This document shows, piece after piece, positions 53,999 to 62,821 of a stretch of DNA of 64,000 nucleotides (within the stretch, counting starts at the first letter, position 1; the number at the start of each line of letters is the position of its first letter). Below the pieces are notes generated by a model, which saw only the letters and a list, made by a program, of their open reading frames with translations, ran no database searches and had not been told where the DNA came from. This DNA is from CADCTM01 sp049671305 (GTDB taxonomy: Bacteria > Cyanobacteriota > Cyanobacteriia > Cyanobacteriales > Coleofasciculaceae), in the NCBI GenBank assembly GCA_049671305.1, contig JBATUR010000044.1, positions 1-64,000 on the forward strand. Direction: 5' to 3'. The translations under genes were made by a program, and so were the position numbers.

Positions 53999-54194
53999 CT
54001 TTCTCCTCTTCTCCTAACTAGATTATTGTGTATGATTTTACTTTGTAAAGCTTCAGGCGATCGCTTGGTGATCACCTGAGTTTGTGACAATTGCGATGAT
54101 TTGTTATTTAAACTATGCTACAAACTTAAGGCTCTTTGTTCCGATACCGATTCAGAGACTCAGACGCCATCCCTAAAAGCTAGCAGAAAAACCA

Positions 54195-54212
54195 AACCCG
54201 CCGACGCGGGTT
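54195..54212 (-). terminator. Terminator of the NDH-2 gene
   Basis: AACCCGC (54195-54201) and GCGGGTT (54206-54212) form a 7-bp stem with a 4-base loop. On the minus strand it is followed by TTTGGTTTTT. It lies 47 bases beyond the stop of the NDH-2 gene. Confidence 0.7.
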
Positions 54213-54258
54213 AATTAAAAATACTTTGTTGGTGTAGCCTTATTTAAGATGAATCACT

Positions 54259-55590
54259 TTACACCTTAACTGGCGTACGATATGGTTCCTCAACATTAAT
54301 TGGTGGTACTTCTTGATTGGTAATTAAACGCGCCCCACGTTTACGAGTAAAGTAATTCCAAGCCCATTGCAGCAACACCAACAACTTATTATCAAACTCA
54401 ATTAGATAAAAGATGTGGATAAAAATCCAGGCTAACCATGCCGGGAAACCAGCAAACTTAATAAATCGCAAATCGACAACTGCCGCATTACGTCCAATTA
54501 CCGCCAAACTACCGTAATCAGCATAGCGGAAAGCAGGTAATGTTTGCCCTTGAAGCTGCTTTTGTATTAAACGGGCGACATACTGCCCTTCTTGCATTGC
54601 CACAGGGGCAACGCCTGGTAAAGGTTTGCCGTCTTGGTGGACATAATTTGCCAAGTCACCAATCACAAAAATATTAGGATGTCCGGCAATACTTAAGTCT
54701 GGGGACACCATAACTCGTCCGGCGCGGTCAAGTTCTACTCCTGTAGAATTAGACAAGACTTGTCCCATGCCGGAAGCTTTCATTCCTGCCGCCCAAAGGA
54801 TAGTTTGTGCGGGAATTTGTTCAATTTCTTCGCCGCGACGGATGGTAACAATATTATTTTCAATATTAGTTACTAAGGTTTTTGTCTGTACCGTCACACC
54901 CAATTTTTCTAAAGAATCTTGAGCCTTTGCTGACAATTCTGGCGGGTAAGGTGGTAAAATCCGATCCATGCCTTCTAGCAACAAAATTCTGGTTTCTGAA
55001 GTATCAATGTTGCGGAAGTCATCTTTGAGAGTACTATAAGCAAGTTCTGCCAAAGCCCCGGCTAATTCCACGCCTGTTGGACCACCGCCTACTAAGACAA
55101 AGGTTAACCAAGCACGGCGTTTTTCGGGGTCGGTTTCTTTTTCTGCTGCTTCAAATGCCAGGAAAATACGGCGGCGCATTTCTAGGGCATCTTCGACGGT
55201 TTTTAAGCCGGGTGCGGTTGGTGCCCATTGTTCGTTGCCGAAGTAATGATGACTAACACCTGTGGCAACGATTAAACTGTCGTAACTTAGTTCTCTGTCT
55301 TGTAGTTTAATGGTTTGTTGTTCTGGGTTAATATCGGTTACTTCTCCCATCAAAACCTCAGCGTTTTTCTGACGACTTAGTACCGCCCGTAACGGAGAAG
55401 AAATATCTCCTGCCGATAAGCCGCCTGTAGCCACTTGGTAGAGTAATGGTTGAAACAGATGAAAATTGCGTTTATCAATCAGTGTGACTTTTACAGGTGC
55501 TTTTGAGAGTGCTTTTGCTGCATAAAGCCCACCAAATCCACCGCCAACGACTACAACATGGTGAGGAGATTGTTTGGCTTCATTGGACAT
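54259..55590 (-). CDS. Type II NAD(P)H dehydrogenase (NDH-2)
   Basis: A 443-residue flavoprotein that passes electrons from NAD(P)H to the quinone pool without pumping protons. FAD-binding motif VVVVGGGFGGLYAAK (12-26), NAD-binding motif FVLVGGGPTGVELAGALAEL (about 160-179), and the second FAD contact VFVIGDLANY (about 300). The C-terminal FPAWLAWIFIHIFYLIEF (about 375-392) is the amphipathic membrane-docking region. Cyanobacteria have several paralogues (NdbA-C); I cannot say which. A good AAGGGAAAC ribosome site precedes the ATG. Monocistronic. Confidence 0.9.
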   Translation of the reverse strand: MSNEAKQSPHHVVVVGGGFGGLYAAKALSKAPVKVTLIDKRNFHLFQPLLYQVATGGLSAGDISSPLRAVLSRQKNAEVLMGEVTDINPEQQTIKLQDRELSYDSLIVATGVSHHYFGNEQWAPTAPGLKTVEDALEMRRRIFLAFEAAEKETDPEKRRAWLTFVLVGGGPTGVELAGALAELAYSTLKDDFRNIDTSETRILLLEGMDRILPPYPPELSAKAQDSLEKLGVTVQTKTLVTNIENNIVTIRRGEEIEQIPAQTILWAAGMKASGMGQVLSNSTGVELDRAGRVMVSPDLSIAGHPNIFVIGDLANYVHQDGKPLPGVAPVAMQEGQYVARLIQKQLQGQTLPAFRYADYGSLAVIGRNAAVVDLRFIKFAGFPAWLAWIFIHIFYLIEFDNKLLVLLQWAWNYFTRKRGARLITNQEVPPINVEEPYRTPVKV

Positions 55591-55751
55591 AAGAATTGTT
55601 TCCCTTAAGTAGCAGAATTTGTTGGCTTAGTTTTGCAAAACACTATTCTACACAAGGTTATGTTAAAAATCACAAACTTTAAGTATCAATGGCTACGAGT
55701 TGCGATATGAGGCTTTTAGGTTTCGGACTTCTTGAGGAAATCAGACTGCGG

Positions 55752-55882
55752 CTAATTACTCCGTAATGCGACAATTGGATCTAAACGTGCGGCTTGACGT
55801 GCTGGGATAACACCAAAAAATAGACCGATGCCACCTGATACACTAATAGCTAAAGCGATCGCACTTAGAGAAATTTCTGCTT
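55752..55882 (-). pseudogene. C-terminal remnant of a MacB/FtsX-type ABC permease
   Basis: On the minus strand the frame reads SLSAIALAISVSGGIGLFFG, then VIPARQAARLDPIVALRSN and a stop at 55754-55752. This is the last transmembrane helix and the signature PAR-x-AARLDPI-x-ALR end of MacB-type permeases. The rest of the gene (normally about 400 codons) is absent. It is joined directly to a truncated adaptor gene on its 5' side. Confidence 0.75.
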
Positions 55883-56109
55883 TTAACCTCCTGCAAAGGA
55901 ATTGCCGTGCCGCTAACACTAATTTGCACACTCAAATTTTGCCTTTTTACAGGCACAGTTAGCGTTTTTTGCCGTTGCCCAAAAGTTTAGTAAGCCAAAA
56001 ATCCACCACCGCCAATTACTGCGGCAATAATTAATCCTAACAACCAACGGGGCGGTTTATCAACTTTAGCAATCAGAGGAAGTTTCCTGAAAAAATTTGA
56101 TTTTGACAT
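55883..56109 (-). pseudogene. N-terminal remnant of a MacA/HlyD-type efflux adaptor
   Basis: From ATG 56109 the minus strand reads MSKSNFFRKLPLIAKVDKPP and a membrane helix (WLLGLIIAAVIGGGGFLAY). An in-frame TAA follows, but the same frame continues as RQKTLTVPVKRQNLSVQISV and SGTAIPLQEV, the start of the adaptor's beta-barrel/hairpin region. After about 75 codons it breaks straight into the MacB end. So the adaptor has both a nonsense codon and a 3' deletion. Confidence 0.7.
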
Positions 56110-56178
56110 CCTTTAATTTTAAAGAGAAATTAAAGGGCTGGGAGTTGTATTTTTAAACTAGTTAAGAGCGATTAATTA

Positions 56179-57405
56179 TCAAACAACACCTATTTCCAAC
56201 TTTGGCGAATACTTAGGAAAAACTTGCTGAATTTTTGAATTATCAAGTTGCAAATGCCGACTTAAAACCGAGGAAATTACCTCCCGAAAATCCGTCGTCA
56301 CCGCTAAATCACGTCCCTCATTTAGTTGTTCTTTAGCAAGTCCGGGCCACTGCCCATAAACCTTACCACCTTTAACTTCACCACCCATCAACCACATTAC
56401 ATTACCATGTCCATGATCGGTGCCACCATTACCATTTTCATGTACCGTCCGCCCAAATTCTGACATCACAATAACGGTAGTGTCTGCATAAACATTACCT
56501 AATCCTTGACTTAAAGTTGCCAAACCATCGCCCAAAGGCTTTAAATTTCGTGCCAACTGCCCCGTTACGCCGCCTTGATTAATATGAGTATCCCAACCGC
56601 CCAGCGCCATAAATGCCAGTTGCACCGAGGGATCTTTTACCATCAATCGTGCCAATTGTTGGGTATCTTTAGCAAAACCAGTTGGTAAAGCGGCACCATT
56701 ATTTGCCTCTTTCATTTCTTGATCCAAATTAGCCATAATTTGCCGTCGCGCTGCCCGTGCTTCTTGATAAGCCTTGCTCAGATTGTCATTACCGCTGTAA
56801 AGTTGGTTAAATGCCTCACTGATTTGAGGACGATCAATTGGCAAGGCACGACTGGCATCTCTACCTGTGGGTAAGGTGGCAACTGACTTTTGTCCTGTTA
56901 AAATTCGCGGCATAGTTGCCCCAACATTCACCGCTTGGATGGGAGATTGAGACGGCGTGAGTGCTAAAAGTCGGTTCATCCAACCATCTGGAGTAGTTTT
57001 AATGCCTGGTGTGCCGCTTTCCATATAGTCTTGGGCATCAAAATGCGATCGCGTGGCATCTGGTGATCCACAAGCATGAACAAATGCCAAACTGCCCTGT
57101 TTCCATAATGGCATGATTCCAGAAAGTGCCGGATGCAAGCCAAAACGTCCATCTAAATCTAGGGCGCCATTATTTTCATTGGGTGGGGCAATGGCAATAA
57201 GCGATCGCGCATCATAATAAGCATTTTCAGAATGGGGAATTACCACATTTAAGCCATCTACTGCCCCGCGCAGAAACACCACAATTAAGCGCTTTGGCTT
57301 ATTACTAAAAGTCGCACTTCTTGCTGCCCAACCATGACTACCAACGGCGACTAAAGTACCACCAGAAACTAATGCTAATTGCTGTAAAAATTTACGTCTG
57401 TTCAT
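56179..57405 (-). CDS. DUF1501 protein with Tat-type signal
   Basis: A 408-residue protein. The N-terminus MNRRKFLQQLALVSGGTLVA has a twin-arginine signal (N-R-R-K-F-L). The body matches DUF1501, a sulfatase/phosphatase-like fold: VVFLRGAVDGLNVVIPH, SHFDAQDYMESG, GGWDTHINQGG, MSEFGRT and GTDHGHGNVMWLMGG, with His/Asp clusters able to bind metals. It is exported folded across the membrane. It pairs with the DUF1800 gene 41 bases upstream, a conserved duo in many bacteria whose substrate is unknown. Confidence 0.88.
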   Translation of the reverse strand: MNRRKFLQQLALVSGGTLVAVGSHGWAARSATFSNKPKRLIVVFLRGAVDGLNVVIPHSENAYYDARSLIAIAPPNENNGALDLDGRFGLHPALSGIMPLWKQGSLAFVHACGSPDATRSHFDAQDYMESGTPGIKTTPDGWMNRLLALTPSQSPIQAVNVGATMPRILTGQKSVATLPTGRDASRALPIDRPQISEAFNQLYSGNDNLSKAYQEARAARRQIMANLDQEMKEANNGAALPTGFAKDTQQLARLMVKDPSVQLAFMALGGWDTHINQGGVTGQLARNLKPLGDGLATLSQGLGNVYADTTVIVMSEFGRTVHENGNGGTDHGHGNVMWLMGGEVKGGKVYGQWPGLAKEQLNEGRDLAVTTDFREVISSVLSRHLQLDNSKIQQVFPKYSPKLEIGVV

Positions 57406-57446
57406 AGTTTTTCCTTGCTCATAATTATTGATAATTAAACCTCTAC

Positions 57447-58949
57447 TTACTTCCTCATAAACTCTGGACTACCTAACATTAAAGCCGCTTTCATTTCCTC
57501 TGGCTGACTTGCGATAACTTGCCTAGTTTTGGCTGAAAAGTTATTACCCAAAGTTGTCGATAATTGTTGAGCAGTTACAGGAGAGTTTTTGCCAGCAAAG
57601 CGTCCGTTAACTAAAGCTGTAGTTAAACTAATGCGACGTAAAATTGCATCAGGATCAAGCCATGCTTCTTCAGTATTTTTATAACCGTCAGGTGTTTGAC
57701 AACCATAAATTGCCATTCCCATCTGTCTTAATAAACCTGTAATTGAGCGGAAATTATCAACTTGTGTATCCGTGGCGCGTAGTGCAGAAATTACATATTG
57801 ATAAGGTGTTTTTAACTTAATATTATAGTATTTAGGCTCAAGAAATTCTGAGCTACTAAATAATGTAGTCAAAACAGCCTTAATATCGCCATCTGTTTCT
57901 TGAAAACGTTTAGCTAGTTGCTCAACTAAAGCCTTTGGCGGCTCATCTGCTACAAAATATTGAGCTAATTTATAACTAATATGTCGTGCCGTGGCTGGAT
58001 GTTTTGCCAAAATATCTAAAGCTTTTTCTCCTTCTTCAATACCACCACCTTTGATGGCTTGCCCAAGAAAGACTTTATCGCTAGAATCATGTCGATTAGC
58101 AGCAAAATAAAAGCCACTTTCATCAGTATTTCTTTGACGATTTCCGGGGAACCCCCAACCTGTAAAAATTCGGGCTAAGGTAATCACATCTTGCTGATTA
58201 TAACCACCATTAACGCCTAATGTGTGGAGTTCCATTAACTCACGGGCATAATTTTCATTTAGTCCTTTATATCTGCCTTTTGCTCCAGGGCTATTGGGGG
58301 CTGTATTTTGCCAATTATCGAGATAAAATAGCATTGCTGGATGCTTGGAAGTTGATGCTAAAAGTGAGCGAAATTTACCAAAAACATAAGGACGAATTGC
58401 TTGTTGTTCGTAGTTTCCTACTAAGAAGCGATCAAGTCCTTTTCCCGAAAATACATTAAAGTGGTTGTACCAAAAATCAACCATCACTTCTTCGAGTTGG
58501 CGAGGACTATTAATGGCTCTTACTAAACGCCCCTGAGTGGCTTCTTGCAAGACTTTACGCCGTAGTTGCATGGTTTGAGGGCTGTTTTGAGGATTTGCCG
58601 CCATTGGCTGTGGATTGCCCGGTTGAGCTTTTTTAGCAACACGAGTCTGCCGATATTCTTTCATAATTTCAGCAACACTCATTTGTAGTGTTTCTAAACT
58701 GGCTAACTGCTCAGTTAAAAAGGGAGGTTGGGCAATCGAATCAGGCGTTAATTGTGATTGAATATAAGCATCAATTCCTTGAGATTTAACTACTTCAATA
58801 TCTCCGGCACGAGGACCAAAACTTAAGCGATTAATAACGTGCAAGATCTCAGCGTCATTTGAGGTGGCATAACTAGGTGGAGTAATCCCCAACCAGATTA
58901 CTAAAGCCAAAAATATTGATAATACCCAGGTATTTTGCTTGGTGTTCAT
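57447..58949 (-). CDS. DUF1800 secreted protein
   Basis: A 500-residue protein from ATG 58949, preceded by AGAGG; an in-frame start ten codons upstream is rejected. A signal peptide (hydrophobic 9-24, cut near YAT) leads into DUF1800: VINRLSFGPRAGDIEVVKSQG, FWYNHFNVFSGKG, ENYARELMELHTLGVNGGY and TGWGFP. It is translated first and the DUF1501 gene follows. The pair is thought to act outside the cytoplasm; Planctomycetes and cyanobacteria have many copies. Function is not known. Confidence 0.88.
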   Translation of the reverse strand: MNTKQNTWVLSIFLALVIWLGITPPSYATSNDAEILHVINRLSFGPRAGDIEVVKSQGIDAYIQSQLTPDSIAQPPFLTEQLASLETLQMSVAEIMKEYRQTRVAKKAQPGNPQPMAANPQNSPQTMQLRRKVLQEATQGRLVRAINSPRQLEEVMVDFWYNHFNVFSGKGLDRFLVGNYEQQAIRPYVFGKFRSLLASTSKHPAMLFYLDNWQNTAPNSPGAKGRYKGLNENYARELMELHTLGVNGGYNQQDVITLARIFTGWGFPGNRQRNTDESGFYFAANRHDSSDKVFLGQAIKGGGIEEGEKALDILAKHPATARHISYKLAQYFVADEPPKALVEQLAKRFQETDGDIKAVLTTLFSSSEFLEPKYYNIKLKTPYQYVISALRATDTQVDNFRSITGLLRQMGMAIYGCQTPDGYKNTEEAWLDPDAILRRISLTTALVNGRFAGKNSPVTAQQLSTTLGNNFSAKTRQVIASQPEEMKAALMLGSPEFMRK

Positions 58950-59076
58950 TGCAACCTCTATAGTATTAAAAAAGCACAACTGCTGCCTTCACCCTAGTAT
59001 ATTTACACAGTAGTTTAGTCTTCTTTGCTGCGACATTAAAGACTTTTTGACGATACTTAATCTGTAACCTGATCAC

Positions 59077-59232
59077 TTATTGCACTAGTGGTTTAAGAAG
59101 GGAAACCCTAACATGGGAACCGACGACAGACTGTTGATGCCCTGATGCCATAACAGGAATAGCGATCGCACTTGCCACTAAAGTTAACCCAATAATCGTG
59201 GCATGAACAATGTCAGCTCTCGTTAAACCCAT
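59077..59232 (-). CDS. Small exported or membrane protein, 51 aa
   Basis: An ATG at 59232 with a strong GGAGAA ribosome site opens 51 codons: MGLTRADIVHATIIGLTLVA, then SAIAIPVMASGHQQSVVGSH and a basic end. One hydrophobic segment (about 11-30) could be a span or a signal peptide ending MAS. No family is recognised. It lies 127 bases upstream of the DUF1800 gene on the same strand. Confidence 0.5.
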   Translation of the reverse strand: MGLTRADIVHATIIGLTLVASAIAIPVMASGHQQSVVGSHVRVSLLKPLVQ

Positions 59233-59454
59233 GATTCGTTCTCCGTTTGTGTAGATTATCTTAAAATTTATGCTTGCACGAGTACGAGTCTCAATCTACT
59301 GTCTTGACACATAGATTTAGACGCGGCTACCCACAAAAGGGTTCAAATTTTGGGCACAATGTTTCTGAAGTGGAAAATAAATCCTACCCTCAAGAAGAAC
59401 TTGAGTTAGTATATGTCTGGATATCCTGAAGCTGGATGTCAGTTTTTGTGAGGG

Positions 59455-59805
59455 GTGAGGCTTTTGGCTGTACTCTCAAAAAACACCGAGTTACTTAGTC
59501 CGCCGACACAACGCAAAATTTATCAAATGCTCGGATTTTTTTTGTTTTCTCTATTTTTCACCCTCTTCTGCCTGCTTATTTATCTGCCGAAGCGCCAGAA
59601 ACAATTCCCTTGGTGGGTGAAGATTGATACCCAAATGCCCCGTTGCACCTATTATTTTGGTCCGTTTGATAATGCTAAGGAAGCCCAGCAAACTCAGCCC
59701 GGATTTGTCGAAGATTTAGAGAAAGAGGGGGCTACAGGTATCATGGTTTTAGTTTCGCAGGCTGATCCCCAAAATCTGACGTTTTGTGAGGAAGATGAAT
59801 GCTAG
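59455..59805 (+). CDS. DUF1816 protein with N-terminal membrane helix
   Basis: A 116-residue protein. A membrane span lies at about 25-43 (MLGFFLFSLFFTLFCLLIYL), then the DUF1816 domain (about 54-116): WWVKIDTQMPRCTYYFGPFD, EAQQTQPGFVEDLEKEGATG and DPQNLTF. DUF1816 is cyanobacterial and related to the CpcD-like phycobilisome linker fold. Most members lack a membrane helix, so this one is unusual. The start GTG at 59455 is tentative; translation could begin at ATG 59527, just ahead of the span. The next gene follows after 48 bases. Confidence 0.7.
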   Translation: MRLLAVLSKNTELLSPPTQRKIYQMLGFFLFSLFFTLFCLLIYLPKRQKQFPWWVKIDTQMPRCTYYFGPFDNAKEAQQTQPGFVEDLEKEGATGIMVLVSQADPQNLTFCEEDEC

Positions 59806-59853
59806 ATGCTTTTTCTTTGCTACTGTGTGGATTGAAGCACGGGGAATGACACA

Positions 59854-60096
59854 ATGAAAGATCGACTAATCGGCTGGCTCAACCAGGTGTTAATGCTGAA
59901 TGTGTTTCTGGTTTTACTGAGCTTTTTTTGGCTAGCTGCTGCTGTAATTGGTCGCTCGGTGGGTGTTCCTTTAGGACTTGACCTCTGGTATCGTCTTTGG
60001 GAACCTGTTTTTACTCCAGCAATTGGCATTTTAATGGCTGGAGCAATTTTGAGCGGGCTAATTAGCTGGGTAAACAAGCGACTAAGTGCTAGTTAA
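59854..60096 (+). CDS. Small membrane protein, 80 aa
   Basis: An 80-residue protein with two membrane spans (about 13-33 and 53-72) joined by a loop GRSVGVPLGLDLWYRLWEP. The basic N- and C-termini suggest both face the cytoplasm. A GAATGA-rich leader precedes the ATG. It lies just behind the DUF1816 gene and ends one base before the convergent neighbour. No known function. Confidence 0.65.
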   Translation: MKDRLIGWLNQVLMLNVFLVLLSFFWLAAAVIGRSVGVPLGLDLWYRLWEPVFTPAIGILMAGAILSGLISWVNKRLSAS

Positions 60097-60097
60097 T

Positions 60098-60508
60098 TTA
60101 GTCTGACTTCTGAGGGTTGGCGACGCGGGCTTCAATATCTTCAAGGGTATTGAGTAGCAAGCGCTTCGCCTCCAATTCCCAACCCCATTTTTGCAGGCGG
60201 TAGGCGGCAACAGCACCGCCAACAGCAACCAGATAACCGATCCATTGTGACAGAGAAATGGCTCCTAATAAGCCGAGTCCCGCAATGCCCCAAAATGGTA
60301 AAGCGATCGTTTGGCGTTGTTCCTCGACTATTTTAGCGATCCCGTCGGCTGGTATTAGTTTTAATAAGGCGGCTTTGACTTCTTTTTGTTGAGCGGCAGA
60401 TACAGATATGCCAATTTTGCGGCGTAGTTTTTCCATTTTGCGGGCATTGGTGCTGTACTCTGTGAGCTCGTCCTCTGCCATTTTGGTCAGGCGGTCTAGT
60501 TGATCCAT
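60098..60508 (-). CDS. Hypothetical protein with coiled coil and membrane hairpin
   Basis: A 136-residue protein. A helical N-terminus (DQLDRLTKMAEDELTEYSTN) precedes two hydrophobic segments (about 70-88 and 90-105), then a charged helix. It may be a hairpin anchor. No family recognised. It separates the DUF1816 cluster from the restriction-modification genes. Confidence 0.5.
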   Translation of the reverse strand: MDQLDRLTKMAEDELTEYSTNARKMEKLRRKIGISVSAAQQKEVKAALLKLIPADGIAKIVEEQRQTIALPFWGIAGLGLLGAISLSQWIGYLVAVGGAVAAYRLQKWGWELEAKRLLLNTLEDIEARVANPQKSD

Positions 60509-60611
60509 GATCTTATCTATCTAGCGATAAGTCTCAGTTTAAACTGAGAGCTTGCAATAGTTTGAATTACTTGCAAGCAAGGTTTTTGGAGATATGTAAT
60601 TGAGATAATGT

Positions 60612-60644
60612 GACACATCGTCCGTAGACTGATAGTCCGTAGAC
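60612..60644 (+). promoter_or_regulatory. C-box operator of the restriction-modification system
   Basis: Two 11-base dyads separated by CGTA: GACACATCGTC (60612-60622) and the canonical C-box GACTGATAGTC (60627-60637), followed by CGTAGAC. This matches the known GACTNNNAGTC-CGT layout bound by controller proteins. The second dyad is centred 28 bases ahead of the C gene ATG. Confidence 0.85.
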
Positions 60645-60659
60645 ATTCAAAATCAGCTC

Positions 60660-60908
60660 ATGGACGAATCAAAAGGCAAAATTCTTTGTGCCTTGGGCTA
60701 CCTTGTAAGGCAACGTCGGACAGCTCTTGGTATATCACAAGAGGAATTGGGACTCCGTGCTAATTTAGACCGCACTTATATATCCGGCGTGGAACGTGGG
60801 GTCAGAAATCCTTCTCTAACAGCGCTTGTCAGTCTGGCAAGTGGTTTAAACATAACGGTATCAGACCTTCTTAATAATTTAGAAAATTGCTGCAACCAAA
60901 GTGAGTGA
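60660..60908 (+). CDS. Controller (C) protein of a type II restriction-modification system
   Basis: An 82-residue XRE-type helix-turn-helix protein. RQRRTALGISQEELGLRANL followed by DRTYISGVERGVRNPSL is the classic C-protein core, in which the second helix pair contacts the C-box. C proteins first activate and then repress their own promoter, so that methylase builds up before endonuclease. Two C-boxes lie just upstream. The stop overlaps the GTG start of the nuclease gene by 8 bases (GTGAGTGA), so the two are translationally coupled. Confidence 0.9.
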   Translation: MDESKGKILCALGYLVRQRRTALGISQEELGLRANLDRTYISGVERGVRNPSLTALVSLASGLNITVSDLLNNLENCCNQSE

Positions 60909-61629
60909 AAATCTCGTTGTTCAACTCATAGCTCAACTGAAAACAGCACCAACACAACTGAAAGTTTTTAACCTTTTGTCAGATCAAAAATGGCATTGTC
61001 GCAGGTGTGAGGGCAAGCAAGTAGCCTCTGAGCAATATGCTGGAGGTGGAGGTATTCAAGGGTTAGAACGTGGTACTAGAAAACGCCCAGGTTTGGTGAT
61101 CGAAACAGAGTCTAGATATTGCAATAATTGTCAGCGTATAAGCAGACAAGACCGTTGGAAAGGAGAAATAAAATCAGCAAATTCTGCGGCTAAAATACCA
61201 GACTCTTTAGTTAAAAGAATTCTCAAAATTTATGCTTATACAGATGTAATTGAGCAGAGGCAACGAGCTATTCATGAGTTAGTTATTGACCATCGATTTC
61301 CAATGGAGCGCTGGGGAAGTCATGAGCCACCACATCTTACCTCAATCAGTGAGGATGAAATCAAGAAAAAATTTCAATTGCTCAAAAAAGATGCTTCGGG
61401 TAATCACAATCTTTTGAAATCTAGAAGTTGTGAGAATTGTATTAGAACTGGGAAAAGAGGCACACCTTTAGGAATCAGATTTTGGTACAAAGGAGATGAA
61501 GATTGGGCTTCCAAACATCAGCGTGGGAATGAAGCTGAGGAAGGTTGTGTTGGGTGTGGTTGGTATGATTTTGAGGCTTGGCGGGATGCTCTTAATCAAA
61601 AATTAACTGAGTCTGTAAAGGATGATTAA
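60901..61629 (+). CDS. Type II restriction endonuclease, HNH/zinc-cluster type (predicted)
   Basis: A 242-residue protein with four CxxC pairs: C33/C36, C74/C77, C177/C180 and C216/C219, enough for two zinc clusters. Between them VIDHRFPMERW (H131) and NHNLLKSRSCENC (N168, H169, N170) look like the His and Asn arms of an HNH (beta-beta-alpha-metal) nuclease site, as in Hpy99I and PacI type enzymes. Position between the C gene and a cytosine methylase supports the call; I cannot name the recognition site. The GTG start lies in the end of the C gene. The 3' end overlaps the convergent methyltransferase by 38 bases. Confidence 0.75.
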   Translation: MSENLVVQLIAQLKTAPTQLKVFNLLSDQKWHCRRCEGKQVASEQYAGGGGIQGLERGTRKRPGLVIETESRYCNNCQRISRQDRWKGEIKSANSAAKIPDSLVKRILKIYAYTDVIEQRQRAIHELVIDHRFPMERWGSHEPPHLTSISEDEIKKKFQLLKKDASGNHNLLKSRSCENCIRTGKRGTPLGIRFWYKGDEDWASKHQRGNEAEEGCVGCGWYDFEAWRDALNQKLTESVKDD

Positions 61630-62821
61630 CAGCAACTTCACTTTGGATATTAAGTGCAATATCAGTTAAGTAAGGTACGAGTGCATAACCGATACACTCA
61701 GCTAGACGAGGCGGCACAGCATTACCAATTTGCCACATAGCTTTCTTCATCGAACCTTCAAAAATAAATGAATCCGGGAATGTCTGCAATCTTGCCATTT
61801 CACGAGCTGAAATCACACGATTAAGGTATGGATGAATATGACTACCGCCATGATTTTCCTTAACAGTCATACTAGGTTTTCCAGGATATTGGCGTTTGAA
61901 GGCATCAAGATAAGTTTCATACAAGGAACCACCAGGGAGAACTTTAGCAATTCGTTCCATATATGCAGGTGAATGCCGAGTCCATTCATGATTAATTTTT
62001 GGTATTGGTGTCCACTCTGGAAGGTCAGAAATTGCTGATTCAATTGGTTGATATTGCTCAGGTAATAATTGAGTTTTTGGATAAGGATTCTTCATGCCAA
62101 AGCGATTGGCAATAAAAATAGCTCTTGGTCTAATTTGTGGAACTCCATAGGCGGCAGATTCGAGAATTGCAATGGAAATGTGAGGATAACCAATTGCCTC
62201 AAAGGCTTCAGAAATCGCTTGTTTAACTGCTCCTTTCTGCATAGTGAGAATTCCCGGCACATTTTCCATAACAACATACCAAGGACGTATTTCTGAAACG
62301 ATTCTTACAAATTCCTGAAACAGACGATTTCTTGGATCATTAGGATTGCGTTTTCCCGCCACTGAAAAGCCTTGGCACGGAGGACCACCTACAACTAAAT
62401 GCACTTCTGGCGAATCAATTTGGTTGAGCCAATCTAAAGAATTAAATTGCTCTATATCACCGCTAAAGTGGTGACAGTTGGGAAAGTTTCTTTTGTGTGT
62501 TGCTGAAGCAATGGGATTGATTTCCACACTTGCTACAGGTGTAAATCCTGCTTGAACTAAACCTTGTGTCACTCCACCCGCACCGCAAAAAAGATCGACG
62601 AATGTATAGTTAGATGAGGGTATAGACTTATCGTCAATTTCAATAAATGTTTTGTAAGGATCTCTATCACTGACCTCTAGTTCACGTTGGATACGTTGAT
62701 AACGTCCTAACTTTGCTGTCTTGTGCCTCTTAGTAGGATTTTGCTCCTCTACATTAGAAAAGAGAGACAGTTGTGTTGCTTTCATTTTAGGCTTTATAGT
62801 TGCATCAATTAATTGTGACAT
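61592..62821 (-). CDS. C5-cytosine DNA methyltransferase
   Basis: A 409-residue enzyme with all ordered motifs: FVDLFCGAGGVTQGL (I), VASVEINPIA (II), GGPPCQGFSVAGKRNPNDPRN shortened here to its PPCQG core with catalytic C149 (IV), MENVPGIL (VI), PQIRPRAIFIA (VIII) and IGNAVPPRLAE (X). The target-recognition region is around 245-310 and ends at TVKENHGG. An N-terminal extension of 70 residues precedes motif I. It protects host DNA from the adjacent nuclease. The gene is convergent with C-R, not divergent as in many controller systems, and a dyad like C-box 1 covers its start codon. Confidence 0.92.
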   Translation of the reverse strand: MSQLIDATIKPKMKATQLSLFSNVEEQNPTKRHKTAKLGRYQRIQRELEVSDRDPYKTFIEIDDKSIPSSNYTFVDLFCGAGGVTQGLVQAGFTPVASVEINPIASATHKRNFPNCHHFSGDIEQFNSLDWLNQIDSPEVHLVVGGPPCQGFSVAGKRNPNDPRNRLFQEFVRIVSEIRPWYVVMENVPGILTMQKGAVKQAISEAFEAIGYPHISIAILESAAYGVPQIRPRAIFIANRFGMKNPYPKTQLLPEQYQPIESAISDLPEWTPIPKINHEWTRHSPAYMERIAKVLPGGSLYETYLDAFKRQYPGKPSMTVKENHGGSHIHPYLNRVISAREMARLQTFPDSFIFEGSMKKAMWQIGNAVPPRLAECIGYALVPYLTDIALNIQSEVAVNHPLQTQLIFD

